Below are positions 30,971 to 42,486 of a DNA stretch of 64,000 nucleotides, piece after piece. Each line of letters opens with the position of its first letter. The stretch's first letter is position 1. The notes under the pieces are model-generated. The model saw nothing but the letters and a program-made list of their open reading frames with translations. It was not told the origin of the DNA and did not search any database. Both the position numbers and the translations under genes were made by a program. This stretch comes from Aphrocallistes beatrix (Eukaryota > Porifera > Hexactinellida > Sceptrulophora > Aphrocallistidae), in the NCBI GenBank assembly GCA_963281255.1, contig OY725498.1, forward strand, positions 1,612,001-1,676,000. Reading direction: 5' to 3'.

Positions 30971-31179
30971 GTTTTTTTCAAATCAAATTGATTTGACTCA
31001 ACCTTGGTAGAGACTAGCTTCCAACGGTTGACATGGAGTTTTTAGTGCTGTAGATTTAAAATATTATATTTTCTGATTCATATGAAAAATTATTCGTTGA
31101 CCTTTGTTTACAATATACATATATATAAAGGAAAAAACAATCCCAAAATAGTTTAGATTGAGTAACTCCAGACGCCCGC

Positions 31180-31650
31180 AGGGTAACTCTGCGGACACGC
31201 AGTGTCCGCAAGCCGCGAAGCGCAAGCAAGCGAAGCCGCTTGTATATATATATATTCAACGAATTGATTGCTATGACGTCATCATTACGCATCAAAAATT
31301 TTAAAAATTGTGATTTTTCGTGCGATATCGATTATAACAGTAAGACAGACATAGTATTTAGAGATGTTATCTCCCTTTTGAAGAAACTGCTCATTGTCAC
31401 CTTTTTTTATAATTAGAAATTTCAGTTTTTCGACTATAACTCAGCCATTTTAGGTGACAGAAGGCTGAAATTTTAATAGAATGTGTATATTGATACATAT
31501 CACAAATGATAAAACTTTCATCAAAAAATAATAACTCATCACTTTGTTATGACGTCATCATTACGCATCAAAAAAAAATTGACAAATAAGTGCCTCCGCC
31601 GGACACAAAGTGTTCGCCAGCCACGCAGTGCATGCAAGCGAAATGCGCTT
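31180..31650. mobile_element. CAAGCG-family tails and truncated body
   Basis: A tail (gcggacacgcagtgtccgca...gaagccgcttg, 31187-31240), then a shortened body with tgacgtcatcattacgcat twice and a second tail (31587-31650; ccggacacaaagtgttcgcc...gcgcttg). The internal rearrangement is shared with the 51.16-51.61 kb duplicate. Confidence 0.6.
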
Positions 31651-32227
31651 GTATATATATATGAATATATAAACATTAATCGAGTTTAATAGAATGGATA
31701 TATATATGTTAGTCATATTGTGAAATTAGGGATTTCATGAAATGCCTAGTGATTTCACGAAATTACTAGGCATTTCGTGAAATGAGCGTGGGTTTTTTCA
31801 TGAAATGACTGATTACACAGATTGACTGTAACATATACACACACATTAATCGAGTTTTCATTGTAAGGATAAGGCCCAAATTTGGTGCAATTTGGTCCAA
31901 TATAATTTCCAAAGAGCGAGCAGAAAGACGGACGGACGTTCGACACCGATTACGACATAAGGCATCTCCCATGCTAGGAGCTGCACTAATAATCGAATTT
32001 CATTGGTCAGTACAATTTGTTACCTGTACCGGCGAGGTGTGAAGATTTCGCATAGATCTTCGAACTCCCTTGGAAGACTAATTATATTATTTACCTGTGT
32101 GCCAAACTCACATTTCTAGCACCTCTTAGCTCCTCAATCAACCTGCACAAACAACAACGGAAACAACAACAAAAGAAAAAACAATAGAAAGTCATTTTTA
32201 GGAGAAATTTGGAAATGAAAAAATAAA

Positions 32228-33247
32228 TTATTTTGGTTCATAAACTCTTAATTTATGTCCATTGTATTGAATGCATCTGAACATTTGAAAATCTTCGGTC
32301 ATAGCAACTCTAAAGAATCGGAGTTTTGGTTCATCTTTTGGGCGATAATATCGAACTCTTCCTCCCGAGTACCAAACCGCAAGTTTGTCTGGTAAATTGT
32401 TGCTAATGATCACATTGTCTAGAGGATCCAAACAGAGGTACTTGGGATCAGACATAAAGTAACGGTTATTAACCTTAACAGTTTGGAGAATTATCCTTTT
32501 AGATAAATCATAACGTTGGATCGTAAATCTGTCTTTATTATTACGAATGTAGAAAGCTGACAAAATGACCATTGTATCCTTCCGAATACAAATTGAAATG
32601 ACTTCTCCATAATCAGAATTGTAAGCGTCAAATTTTTCCAAATATTCCAAATCATGGGAGTAAATGGCTATTGCATTCTCCTTGAAAATAGGTGTATAAA
32701 TAAATCCATCTTTATCGCAGTCGAATCCGAGAAAAATTTTCGAGCCATTTTGCACATTATAGTCATTATAGCGTGTCGTTTGTACATTAGGACCAGACAG
32801 GACCATCATATTATCTATGAGGTGGATTCCGTTATCTGAAATCCGACACGTGAACCGTATTTGGAAATTTAAGATAGATGTCACTAATAATCCATCCAAT
32901 GTGTAGATTTCAAGTAAACAATCATGCATGGACGGTGAGCACAGAGCCACAAGTCTTCGTGTTGGATGAAGAGAAATTGAAGTAGTCCTTTCATTTCCAA
33001 ATTCTCTATAACTATTGTGATTAAAATTGTATATTTCCTTTCCTCTCCGAACATTTGTGTCTGTTGTATCTGCTTTAGACTTTTTACAAGAATCCTCATC
33101 CAATGTAACTCTGCAACGTTTTTTGATCGTTTCATTGCTTGAAATAGTAAAAACTTGATAATATCTATCACAACGTGTATTTTTGTTCCTACTCACTGAT
33201 CTAAATATATAAACGTCCATATCCTTCAAAACGCGTAATAAACTCAT
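32228..33247 (-). pseudogene. Propeller-family gene with N-terminal frameshift (copy at 32.2 kb)
   Basis: The frame encodes the whole propeller and normal C-terminus (HKLRVYEPK). But the canonical start MKRSKK is out of frame: compared with the 52-kb copy (TCAAAGAAACG) this one reads TCAAAAAACG, one base shorter. Translation in frame is only possible from an upstream ATG at 33247-33245, giving an alien 40-residue N-terminus (MSLLRVLKDMDVYIF...). It is either a recent pseudogene or a copy with a replaced N-terminus. Confidence 0.7.
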
Positions 33248-34403
33248 TAAAACAAGAAAATATCGGCCCGGGAAAAGTAGCGTTTAGTAATGAATGAGAT
33301 TCCTACGGAACTTTGTGTAAACACAATCTCGAATGTTCGTGGGTAAATTAAGCTAGCAATATTATCAATGCAATTGAAGCCTTCGTTGTATTGATTTTAT
33401 ATTTTACTTGAGTGGTTTGAAATTCGGGACATTTAGTGTGCTCTTATGCGCGAGAAAAGTATTTCTCCACAATTATTCATACAAATCGAATTATAAAGCA
33501 ATTATATTCCAGGTACAAGACCATGGAAACACCGGGGCTCACAGCCATAGACGTAGATTTCTAGGGTGCTGGGTGGCGCTCTCCCTTTATAAAACTTTCA
33601 TCCAAATTTTTACAAATGTTGTCAACATCCTCAGATATGTTTATATCGGTGCAACTAGATTTTGGTAGTGGTGGGGCAGGTCAAAGTCTGCCCCCAGATT
33701 TATGCACTGAAACCTAGTATGCAATTGTATTTATTTTCGTAATGTGTTTACGAACATAATGCAAATACAGTTAACTCCATAGTACATAGTAAAAGTATAA
33801 CATTTCACTGTAGATATTTAAATTCTTCCAATTTTCTCCTGCGTTATTTCAAAACCATACTAGCAGAGCATTAAAACCGTTCCAGTCTCCACTCCTAATT
33901 TTAAAGAGTGAACGCACTCCTGCTTTCGCTCCTAAAATAAAGGAGCCTGCTCTTCTATGCACTCCTTTAAGAATACCTTACAAAAATTGCTTAAAATGAT
34001 GGACTATGAATTAAAATTTATTGCAAAATTATATTCAAGATCGAAAAAATCTGCTCCTCAAATAAGAGTGCGCTGCTTTGATGCTTTGCTTATTAGTAGT
34101 TTCAAGTCCACGCATCTGCACTAATATTATTACTATTTTTGGAACATGTCACCGTCATAATCAGGTGATCTCGATTGCCACTATGAGGAGGTGCTTAAAG
34201 AGATCAACCAAATCTCCACATGCTCTGTTTTGTCTACGTTTGTTACCAGTTCGTCCGTGTGTTAAATTTAATTTAAATATCTTTCTCACTGTTGAGTAGA
34301 GTTCATACTTTCTTAAGGAATAGTCAGTCTAAGAATTGGGTTTTTATGGTTGATGGCACATTGCGATATGGCACGGACGATGAGACTGGATGACACTACA
34401 TAC

Positions 34404-34618
34404 ATGCCAACTTGAGTCGTGAGAAAAGCGGGACGCAGCGTTGAATTTCGCGGGACATGGTGGGACGCAATAGAAGAGTATTATACATAGAATAAAAAAG
34501 CGGGACAATAATGGAGAAATTTCATGTAAAAGCGGGACACTCGTGAAAATTACCCCAATAGAAGAGTGAAAAAAACGGGACGTCCAGTCCAGCCCAAAAT
34601 GGGACAGTTGGCATGTAT
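34404..34618. mobile_element. MITE of the 'catgccaac...gcgggacg' family
   Basis: Inverted ends tacatgccaact / agttggcatgta; interior aaagcgggacgcagcgttga and gggacgtccagtcc. Duplicated at 54338-54553 as part of the segmental duplication. Confidence 0.65.
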
Positions 34619-34868
34619 CACACTATCGATAAGTGGATTGAGCAGACAATCAGTAACCGAAACAAGTTCGGATAACCTATTGGATAGGATTGTTTAGTTT
34701 TGTTTTCATTTTCTAGCTCCAAAATTCGTAGTAAATGTGTTCATTGGTTATAGGAAAGCATCTAAACTGTTTTCTAAGGGTACAAGGGTCAAATTTTTCC
34801 TGGGGAGCATGTCTATAGATCCCCCTCCCCCAATTTTAAACGCTCGCTCGGCGCCCCCATAATTATTT

Positions 34869-35145
34869 GCCCTAATGTATTTGAAAGAGTATGCTTATAA
34901 TATCAATGAACGATATGTACCATTATCGATATGCAGTAGCATTGTTTTAGAATGAAACCATATCAAACCCATGGTTGTATGCTTTAATCTTGGTGTATAA
35001 AAGTAAGGAATCAAAATTGTTCAAATTAAGGGATACTAAATAATAAAATACACAATAAGTGAAAAGAGCAATCAGAAATATTCGCTTCAAATAAAACGAG
35101 TGGAGATCCCATATCAGATTTCCGGGCTTCAAGGCCAAAACCAAG
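34869..35145 (+). pseudogene. Hv1 promoter and 5'-end fossil
   Basis: Matches Hv1 copy 1 from the promoter block through codon ~30 (ttccgggcttcaaggccaaaa then ccaagt). The TATA box is kept (34996-35003). The start codon is ATA instead of ATG and one base is missing in the fourth-fifth codon region. Homology stops at 35145, so all transmembrane segments are absent. Marks a third propeller/Hv1 unit. Confidence 0.9.
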
Positions 35146-35335
35146 TTTCTACATATAAAATTTAAATAATAAATAACCACATTTTTTAAGAACAGTCATA
35201 TTTGTAAATACTGAGAATTATTATTTTATTCAGGATATTTATATTATCTAACAGACAAGTATTCAACTAAATTATAATTTGCTTCTGAACTGCTAATCTT
35301 ATTGATTCTAACATAGAAAATTATTAGTATACGTA

Positions 35336-35641
35336 ATGCCCAGCAGTTGTTCGGCTTCAGGATGCAGAAGCAACTACGATTCAGATGACCGAATTCCTAT
35401 ATTCACGATGCCTGAAAACCCACCTGAACTCAAGCAAGCTTGGATGCGCGCGCTCCGTCGAGATGATATAAGTGATCTGAAAGCTGTTAAAGTATGTGCG
35501 AAACATTTTCGAGATGACGATATCGAGGTTGTTCACAAGGTTCCCAACGGAGACGGAACGTTCACAAATCCATGCATACACCTTTTTAACCCATTTATTC
35601 TATATTTGTTTGTTTGTTTTAGTTGTCAACTAGCCGAGTGA
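35336..35641 (+). pseudogene. THAP zinc-finger fragment (THAP12-like?)
   Basis: 101 codons beginning MPSSCSASGCRSNY, with C5, C10, the IPIFTMPENPPELKQAW motif and KVCAKHF (C54, H57), a full C2CH THAP DNA-binding domain. After KVPNGDGTFTNP the similarity ends and the frame runs into low-quality sequence. THAP domains occur in P-element/hAT-derived transposases and in domesticated factors. With the hAT dimerisation domain on the same strand at 36.3 kb, a THAP12 (P52rIPK)-like THAP-hAT gene or element split by the 35.76-kb insertion is likely. Confidence 0.65.
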
Positions 35642-35757
35642 CTACAATTGAGAGTGAGAGTGAGTGACTACAAGTGAGGGTGCGAGTGAGTGACTTCAAA
35701 TGAGAGTGCGAGTGAATGATCAAGAGAGAGAGATAAATTAATAGTATTGTTTATTGA

Positions 35758-36285
35758 ATTTGGCCTAAAGTCAATTCGGAATTTGACCTAAAACTGATGT
35801 AGGAAAATGACCTAAATTTGAAGTAGGAATTTGAATTAAGGAAATTTCCAAAGTAGGAAAATGACCTAATATCGATATAGAAATAAGACCTAAAACGTGT
35901 GAAGTCGGAATAAGACCTAAAATTGGAGGGAGAGAGAGAAAGTGAGCATTTTATGTTTGAAATAGTGTTCAATTGAGTGTGAGTGGCATTTTTATTCGTA
36001 AGGAGGGTACTGTGTAGCATTTAGGTCTTAATCCTAGTTAGCAGTTTTTAGATTTTATTCCTACTTAGTACGCTTTAGGTCTTATTCCTACTTTACACAT
36101 TTTAGGTCATTTTCCTACTTGCCACATTTCTTTGGGTCAAATTCCTATTTCGTTTTTAGGTCAAATTCTTACCTCGAAAATTTCTTTAGGTCAAATTCCT
36201 ACTTCGAATTTAGGTCATTTTCCTACTTCCCAAATTTCTTTAGTTCAAATTCATACTTCGCAATATTTAGGTCAAATTCCTGCGT
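35758..36285. mobile_element. Foldback-like element sharing its core with 21.45 kb
   Basis: The left arm repeats ggaatttgacctaaa / ggaataagacctaaaa, the right arm the inverse (taggtcaaattcctac, taggtcttattcctac). The core (about 35925-36025, reverse orientation) resembles that of the 21454-21949 element: gcattttatgtttgaaatag, tgttcaattgagtgtgag. It separates the THAP fragment from the hAT fragment. No clear target duplication found. Confidence 0.7.
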
Positions 36286-36289
36286 CCCT

Positions 36290-36610
36290 TATACGGGTTG
36301 CAAAGCAAAGGAATTGCTTCGAGAAATACCCCAACTTGGGCTATCTGCAATGTTTACAAATACCATAATTGCACTACGTATTTTTGTTAGTTTGCCTGCA
36401 TCAGTGGCTTCAGGGGAACGCACCTTCAATGTTTTGAAGCAAGTTATAAATTATCACCGTTCAACTATAGGACAAAGGCGTTTAAATGGGTTGGCCATGC
36501 TTAATATCAATTATGATATTGCACGAAGATTAGATTTTTCCTCATTAATTGATGCATTCGCACAGAAAAAAGCTAGAAAAGCATTTATCAATAAGTTTGT
36601 ATTCACATGA
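36290..36610 (+). pseudogene. hAT C-terminal dimerisation domain fragment
   Basis: Reads ELLREIPQLGLSAMFTNT, ALRIFVSLPASVASGERTF, NVLKQVINYHRSTIGQRRL, NGLAMLNINYDIARRLDF, the hAT dimerisation signature (LPASVASGERTFS...L..I....RS..GQ.RL..LA.L). No start codon or catalytic core here. Probably the 3' part of the same gene or element as the THAP fragment at 35.3 kb. Confidence 0.75.
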
Positions 36611-36794
36611 TTACATTTATACTACCGTATAATATTTATCAATTCTTCTCATGTTTTCATTTATTGGAATTATAGTCTAAATTCTAGCAGTGGCCCAGGC
36701 CTCTCGGATTGTCTCAGAGGCCCTGCTAAGAGCTGCACTCAAAATGCTTCCAGTCTCGCCGGATTAGCAAAGAAAGTGTTGATAAAGCTAAGTA
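36611..36794. other. Short gene-free spacer
   Basis: AT-rich sequence downstream of the hAT fragment; no feature seen. Confidence 0.4.
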
Positions 36795-37178
36795 TAGTAG
36801 AACGTTAATTATCTGAACCCATCGTTTAACCAAATGAGTACTTTTTTTATAATTTGGAAATGATACTACTTGAACCAAGAGAATTGAAAACATTAAAAAC
36901 ATCTCTAAACAATTCCGATAAGACGCATCACAATATGCTGCAAATCGAACCCATTAAATGAACAATTCAATAGAAATAAGTAGAACATCACAATCCTGGT
37001 TCCTTTTTTTCAGTGTTATACCCACTTTAAATAAATTATTCTCAGTTCAACATAAATGATACTTACTACAGGAGAAAGTCACTTATTTGAACTCCAGTTT
37101 TTCGAACTTCAGTTATCCGAATATTTCACTTATCCGAACCGCCTTTGGTCCCATCACTTTCGGATAACTGACCTTCTA

Positions 37179-37181
<3 letters not shown>
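36795..37181. mobile_element. pogo/Tigger-like MITE, TA-flanked
   Basis: Left end TAGTAGAACGTTAATTATC, right end the complement GATAACTGACCTTCTACTG, about 18 of 23 bases matching, flanked by TA. The interior has ccgaacc/gaactt motifs in the same style. No transposase. A (TA)n run follows (37182-37222). Confidence 0.6.
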
Positions 37182-37224
<43 letters not shown>

Positions 37225-37235
37225 GTATATGTATA

Positions 37236-37389
37236 CAGTAGAACATCGTTAATACAGGGCTATACTAAACTCTGGATAATACGAACATATATTTTATCCC
37301 ATACGGAAGAAAATATATGTAAATCACTCTAGTTAAGACGAAGGTATTTTGAGCATCCTCCTGGTGTTCGTATTAACGAGGTTCCACTG
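37236..37389. mobile_element. 154-bp TA-flanked MITE
   Basis: TIRs CAGTAGAACATCGTTAATAC / GTATTAACGAGGTTCCACTG, TA on both sides (37234-37235, 37390-37391). A heavily interrupted relative spans 40203-42548. Confidence 0.8.
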
Positions 37390-37440
37390 TATTTATAGTT
37401 TGATGCAGTAAATTATTATAATTCTACTCTTAATATAGTA

Positions 37441-38058
37441 TCACTCAATGAGTACAAATAAACCTGTAGGAAATAACATTTTTCCTTTACCATGACTATC
37501 TCCAAATTTGAATAAGAACTTTCCAGAGCTATCAAATACTTTCACACAGCGATTAGAACAATCCGCAACATAAATGTTGCTTGTTTTATTATCAACTGTC
37601 AATACCCATGGATCGCACAGCTGTTCCATTCCATATCCATTTTCACAAACGCTCACTACAAAATATACCTTATTCTTATAGTCAGCACCATTTCTACCAA
37701 CTCTCCCAACTTTTTATTTCCGCGAACATTCTGTTATTCTCACAAACAAAATGGACCATTTTTGTTTCTGAAGGAAATTTAAAGGATTTAAGTTCATCTT
37801 CAGTTCGTTTTAAGATATTTACGTGAAATCCTTTGATTGGGAAAGCTTTTTTCTTTCTTTCTGTTTTTGAACTTCATTTCGATAAGAGTGATAAGATGCT
37901 AGAATGGTATCCAACTCTTCCAACAGTTTACATTCTTTCGCTTTCACACAATGAATAATTTCAATAAATTTCTGTTTGATTTGTTCTCAAATTCTCTTCA
38001 GTTCTAACACAAAATTATCTTCTCCATGATCTGATGGAGGAGGATTAGCTGTAGCCAT
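37441..38058 (-). pseudogene. Broken TRIM-like/NHL gene (copy at 37.4 kb)
   Basis: From an ATG at 38058-38056 the minus strand reads MATANPPPSDHGEDNFVLE then a coiled-coil-like stretch (KQKFIEIIHCVKAKECKL, TILASYHSYRNEVQKQKERK) interrupted by at least two in-frame stops. Further down an NHL blade is readable (VLTVDNKTSNIYVADCSNRC, VKVFDSSGKFLFKFGDSHGKG). Same architecture as the 1-833 gene. The propeller is truncated at about 37441. A host gene remnant. Confidence 0.75.
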
Positions 38059-38780
38059 CAATCGAATCTAGTAGCAAAATAAAGCAAGAAATTATAAAAT
38101 TGGTAAAACACTCGATAATGAATCTTGCATACTTTATTGAATAAGATATCAGTCTAAGGTAGATATCTTTCAATAGGAACTGGAGAATGTTCACCCTTTA
38201 TTTGTCCATGTAAGTAAACGTAGACTTTCGCTAGTGGTTTCGCGAGCTATTAATTCAAATGGAAAGTATAATATTTAGTTAATAATCGTTCCTAAAGGTA
38301 ATTGAGAACACTGGCATTACTGAAATCTTGTTCTATCAGGCCTTATAAATTTGGGTAAATGATCAGAATTCTACTTTTAATATTAGTCTATCTTAGGAAA
38401 CTAAATTTCATATCTCTCGACGACTATTATAAAACAGTGGTGGCGCTAGACCCATCAGTTGATGGTGCAGAAAAATATGTCTGAATAATCTTGGCTCAGA
38501 TCGAACGTACGTCGAATAATGATATGGATGAGATGGTTGATAGATTCCAAGGACACGTAGCATACTTATACTTGTTAGAGATTAGTTGCAATAATGCAGA
38601 TGTGAATTCGCGCAGAAGGAAATATGTTTACTCGACAATATCATGATTCTGCTGATGGACCAATATCGGTGTCTGATATGATCTCGCTAATTGCGAATCG
38701 AACTAATTGAGTAATGTATATTTAACACAGGTTAACATTTAATACTAGGATGACATTGGTTTATCCGGAGTTGGAATCAC
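38059..38780. other. Upstream flank of the 37.4-kb NHL remnant
   Basis: Gene-free. The part 38580-38780 is repeated at 43175-43380 upstream of the second NHL remnant, indicating a tandem duplication of the NHL locus. Confidence 0.55.
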
Positions 38781-38781
38781 A

Positions 38782-39415
38782 TACATGCCAACTGTCCCGT
38801 TTTATTCACTCTTCTATTGAGGTAATTTCACGAGTCTCTCGTTTTACATGAAAAGACCCCACAATGTGTCTTTTCATGTAAAACGATACGTTTCTATTGC
38901 ATTACACCAGCGGTTCCCAACCTTATTATTGTTATTACCCCGTTGTTCGACACTGTTAACTACCCCTAATTGAGGTGGCAATGTATCAGAAATTATTTAT
39001 TAATTTAAATTAATTATTTATAATTATATAATCTAAATATGGTAATTAAATTTGAATATTATATGTTCAATGGGAAACTTGTTTCTGTTTTTTCCACTAA
39101 TCTGTCAAACGAGGTTCCGTTATGCTCAATACACAGCGAAAATCCCCCTCGCAATCTAATTTATTGCGTTGTAGGTAATATATATTAACAACCAATATAA
39201 ATTTATCACAGGAATACCTTCAAACACGTTTAGTCAATATTAGTTTATAATTCACAGTATGAAGCCAATTAGAAACCATTAATATCCTGCAAAACGAATA
39301 ATAGAAAAGATAAAGAAGCACTCCATTACCCCTCGAAAATCTCCATATTACCCCGGGGTTGGGAACCGCTGCATTACACCATATCTCACGAAATTCAACG
39401 CCGTGTCGTACGCAG
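38782..39415. mobile_element. 'catgccaac' MITE interrupted by a hAT element
   Basis: The outer MITE starts acatgccaactgtcccgttt and its continuation (accatatctcacgaaattcaacg) is found after 39380. The inner hAT element 38908-39371 has TIRs CAGCGGTTCCCAACC / GGTTGGGAACCGCTG and a perfect 8-bp duplication cattacac (38900-38907, 39372-39379). Confidence 0.85.
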
Positions 39416-39519
39416 GGATTTGAGAGAAGCGCGCTTGTATCCAATAAAATAAGAATGGAATATCATCGACTGTGGCAACCCAAACCGAACATAAATATCA
39501 CTATGTCCAAACAAGGCCA

Positions 39520-39725
39520 TGGCTATGGCCGCCCCACTTTTGATTAGGCCTCTGATGGGTAGGCCTGGGAGGTTAGTTAGTAGGCCTGGGATGATAGTAG
39601 ATATGCAGGGGTGCGGCTGGGGGAGGTTAATGGGTAGGCAGGGCTGCCATGCCGCCCCACTTTTGAGGAGCTTCCCATGGCATTGGGTTCAATATATCAC
39701 TATAATATCCAATATATACTGTATA
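39520..39725. repeat. G+C-rich imperfect repeats
   Basis: ccgccccacttttga occurs at both ends (39530, 39652), with taggcctggga / gggtaggc repeats between. Possibly a small element with direct ends; not assigned. Confidence 0.4.
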
Positions 39726-39728
39726 TAC

Positions 39729-40190
39729 ACTGCCTAGACAAAAGGATATGACACCCCAAATTTTTCCATACAAATAGTTATAATACTAATCTATTTAGCG
39801 GGTCAAGGGCAATTAATTTAGAAGAGAAACGCGTAACTTAACTTCAGATTCGAATTCTCCACACTTCATAATCTTTCAACTCGATTACTCTCCCACAAGA
39901 TTTAACACTGTGCCACCTCGTACCACCAAAGAAATAATATACAATGGTGATAACACATGATATATGCTGTACGGTAGCAAATGTTGAAAATACTTAATCT
40001 TGAAAGAGAGAATAATGTTAAAAGCATATAACGTGGGTAATTTGAATGTGAAGAAAACGAATTTTAAGCCAGATTTATTTTATCTGTTACTGCAGTGATC
40101 AAATGTTTTTGGCTTCACAAATGGATTAGTATTATAACAATTTGGATTGAAAATATAGGGGTGTACGAATGCTTTTGCACAGGGAGTATA
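39729..40190. mobile_element. Tc1-like non-autonomous element, degenerate
   Basis: Ends cactgcctagacaaaaggat and gaatgcttttgcacagggag are imperfect complements with the CxAAAAG motif of Tc1-type ends. TA-rich flanks. No transposase frame. Confidence 0.5.
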
Positions 40191-40275
40191 TATAAATTCA
40201 TACAGTAGAACATCGTTAATACATGGATAATGCTAAACTCCGGATAATAAGAGCATCCTTACTATTAAAACTCGA

Positions 40276-40311
<36 letters not shown>

Positions 40312-40313
<2 letters not shown>

Positions 40314-40930
40314 AGAACAAATTTGCGAAATCAACAATTATGCATAATTGTCGACAATTATGCATAATTGTTCATTTTACAACAATTATGCATAATTGTT
40401 CATCTAATGTAACAATTATGCATAATTGTTGTGAAATGAACAGTTTTACATAATTGTTAAAAATGGAAGCAGCAATTATGCATAATTATTAATGGTGCTA
40501 CTGAGTTCCAAAGAAAAACCAATTAATTGAACAAAAAAATAATTGGTAGTACAGTCCACTCCCCGAAAACCGGGGCACCTCGGGACCAGAGCTCAGCCTT
40601 CAGCCATTGTATAATATATACGTATATGTACACACTACACACTACACAGTCAGTCTGTCACATAGATAACTATAATTTCACTATAACACAACAAGCATAA
40701 CCGTATGGAGCCAAGTAAGGCTCAGTCTAACACACGAAATTCCAAAATTTCTCTTCCGACGGTCAGTCAAACTTATTATGACACTTGGAGCTACGCTGTA
40801 GGTCTTTACTAACATTAAGGTAGCTACAGATAGCTGACAGGCAGAATGCGCGAGTCAGGATGACAATTATGCATAATTGTTGTAAAATGAACAATTATTC
40901 ATAATTGTTGATTTCGCGAATTTGTTCTAA
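40312..40930. mobile_element. Foldback-like element with ACAATTATGCATAATTGT palindromes
   Basis: The ends TTAGAACAAATTTGCGAAAT and TTCGCGAATTTGTTCTAA are inverted. Next to them are arrays of the 18-bp perfect palindrome acaattatgcataattgt, four intact plus two decayed units on the left and two on the right. The interior of about 350 bp has no gene. Confidence 0.8.
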
Positions 40931-40946
40931 CATATACATATATATA

Positions 40947-41985
40947 AGCGCGCTTCGCTTGCTAGCGCTGCGCGGCTGGCGGACACAAAGTGTCCGCCGG
41001 AGGCTCCCTTCGGTCGCCTGGGGTCACATTGGTTAATTATACGGAATAACATCCCTAAATACGTCTGTCCTACTGTTATAATCTATATCGCACGAAAAAT
41101 CACCAAATTTATCAATTTTTAAAATTTTGATGAGTAATGATAACGTCATAACAAAGTGATGAGTCATCATTTTTTGATGATAGTTGCATTATGTGTGAGG
41201 TATGTTAGTATACAGATTCTATTAAAATTTTATCCTTCTATCTCCTATAATGGCTGAGTTATGCCTGAAAAACTGTATTGCATAACTTTTAAAAATGTGA
41301 CAATGACGTCATAATTCCATGATGAGTCGACATTTTGGTCTGAGCTCAGAACTTAGTGGAGCCATAGCCAAAAGACTCCCACATGCCAAAAATCAGCTTT
41401 CTGTGCCTGGCAGTTTCTTCAATCAATTCGTTACAGATATATATATATATACACACACAAACAAACAAACAATAATCGAGTTTTAATAGTAAGGATATGT
41501 AACGAATTGATTGAAGAAACTGCCGGGCGCAGAAGGCTGATTTTTGGCATGTGGGAATCTTTTGGCTATGGCTCCAGTAAGTTCTGAGCTCAGAGCAAAA
41601 TGTCGACTCATAATGGAATTATGACGTCATTGTCACATTTTTAAAAGTTAAGCAATTCGAGCATAACTCAGCCATTATAGGAGATAGAAGGCTGAAATTT
41701 TAATAGAATGTGTATATTAATATATCTCACATATGATACAATTCTCATCCAAATATGATGACTCATCACTCTGTTATGACGTCATCATTACGCATCAAAA
41801 TTTTAAAAATTGACAAATTTGGTGATTTTTCGTGGGATATCGATTATAACAGTAGGACAGACATATTTAGAGATGTTTTCTCCTTTATAATTAATCATTG
41901 TGATCTCAGGCGCCCGCAGGGCGCCTCCGGCGGACACAAAATGTCCGTCAGCCGCGCAGCTCAAGCAAGCGAAGCGCACTTGTAT
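40947..41985. mobile_element. CAAGCG long-TIR element, best-preserved copy
   Basis: Two inverted ~490-bp TIRs: left tail aagcgcgcttcgcttgc then gcggacacaaagtgtccgc and body to about 41437; right body from about 41500 to the tail gcaagcgaagcgcacttg (41985). Each body carries tgacgtcat motifs and aatttcagcc/ggctgaaatt. The centre has (TA)n, (CAAA)n and aatcgagttttaatagtaagg. No open frame. Confidence 0.75.
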
Positions 41986-42029
41986 ACATTTTCCCCTACG
42001 GAAGAAAATACATGTAAATCACTCCAGTC

Positions 42030-42486
42030 CAGGGGTTCTTAACCTTTTCGTCCTTACGCCCCCCTTTTATAACCATTAAATCATTATGCCCCCTTGACTT
42101 TGAAATTTATTTGTTAAGTATACATATTTAAATTATTTTGTTTAATCGAGTAACTGATTAACTGATTGGGTAAATTATTATTGAATTAGTGGAGGGTTGT
42201 AAATACCGGTTAAGGAGGTATAAATTGTCTATAGGATATATACATACACACTGAAGTCCAATTATAACCAAGTGGGTTATAACGAGGTGGTTATTTGTTT
42301 CTTTTAAAATCAGATTCTAAATTCACATTATGGATGATATTCGAGACACCAAGCTTCAAATGTAAGTGCTAGCCATGTCAAAAATTTAATGATTTATACG
42401 CTTGAAAAAATCAAAATGCAAAATTCGAAATAAAATGCCACGCCCCCCTGAAATGATCATGACGCCCCCCAGGTTAAGAACCTCTG
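42030..42486. mobile_element. Non-autonomous hAT element (CAGGGGTTCTTAACC ends)
   Basis: TIRs CAGGGGTTCTTAACC / GGTTAAGAACCTCTG; duplication ctccagtc (42022-42029) / ctccagtt (42487-42494). A cosmopolitan hAT terminal motif. Interior AT-rich, non-coding. Confidence 0.85.

Larger units (their letters stand above)
31010..34868. repeat. Segmental duplication, copy 1 (partner 50985-54802)
   Basis: Nearly collinear and highly similar to 50985-54802, including intergenic repeats, the propeller gene and its flanks. Differences seen: ~50 bp of the palindromic attcatgaaat cluster missing here (about 31800), about 40 bp extra here near 33512-33545 (caggtacaagaccatgg...), and scattered substitutions. 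To the right, this copy joins an Hv1 5' fossil, whereas the other joins a hAT-like end and then intact Hv1 copy 2. Confidence 0.9.

Noticed and set aside
30556-31010. Open frames rich in Asn, Gln, Ser and Ile
   Set aside because: Artefact of the ATTCA/AATCA pentamer field; no domain or conserved start.
36119-36368. Repetitive FRSNSYF / GQIPTS open frames
   Set aside because: Translation of the ggtcaaattcctact array of a foldback-like element; only the part from about 36290 is real hAT coding sequence.
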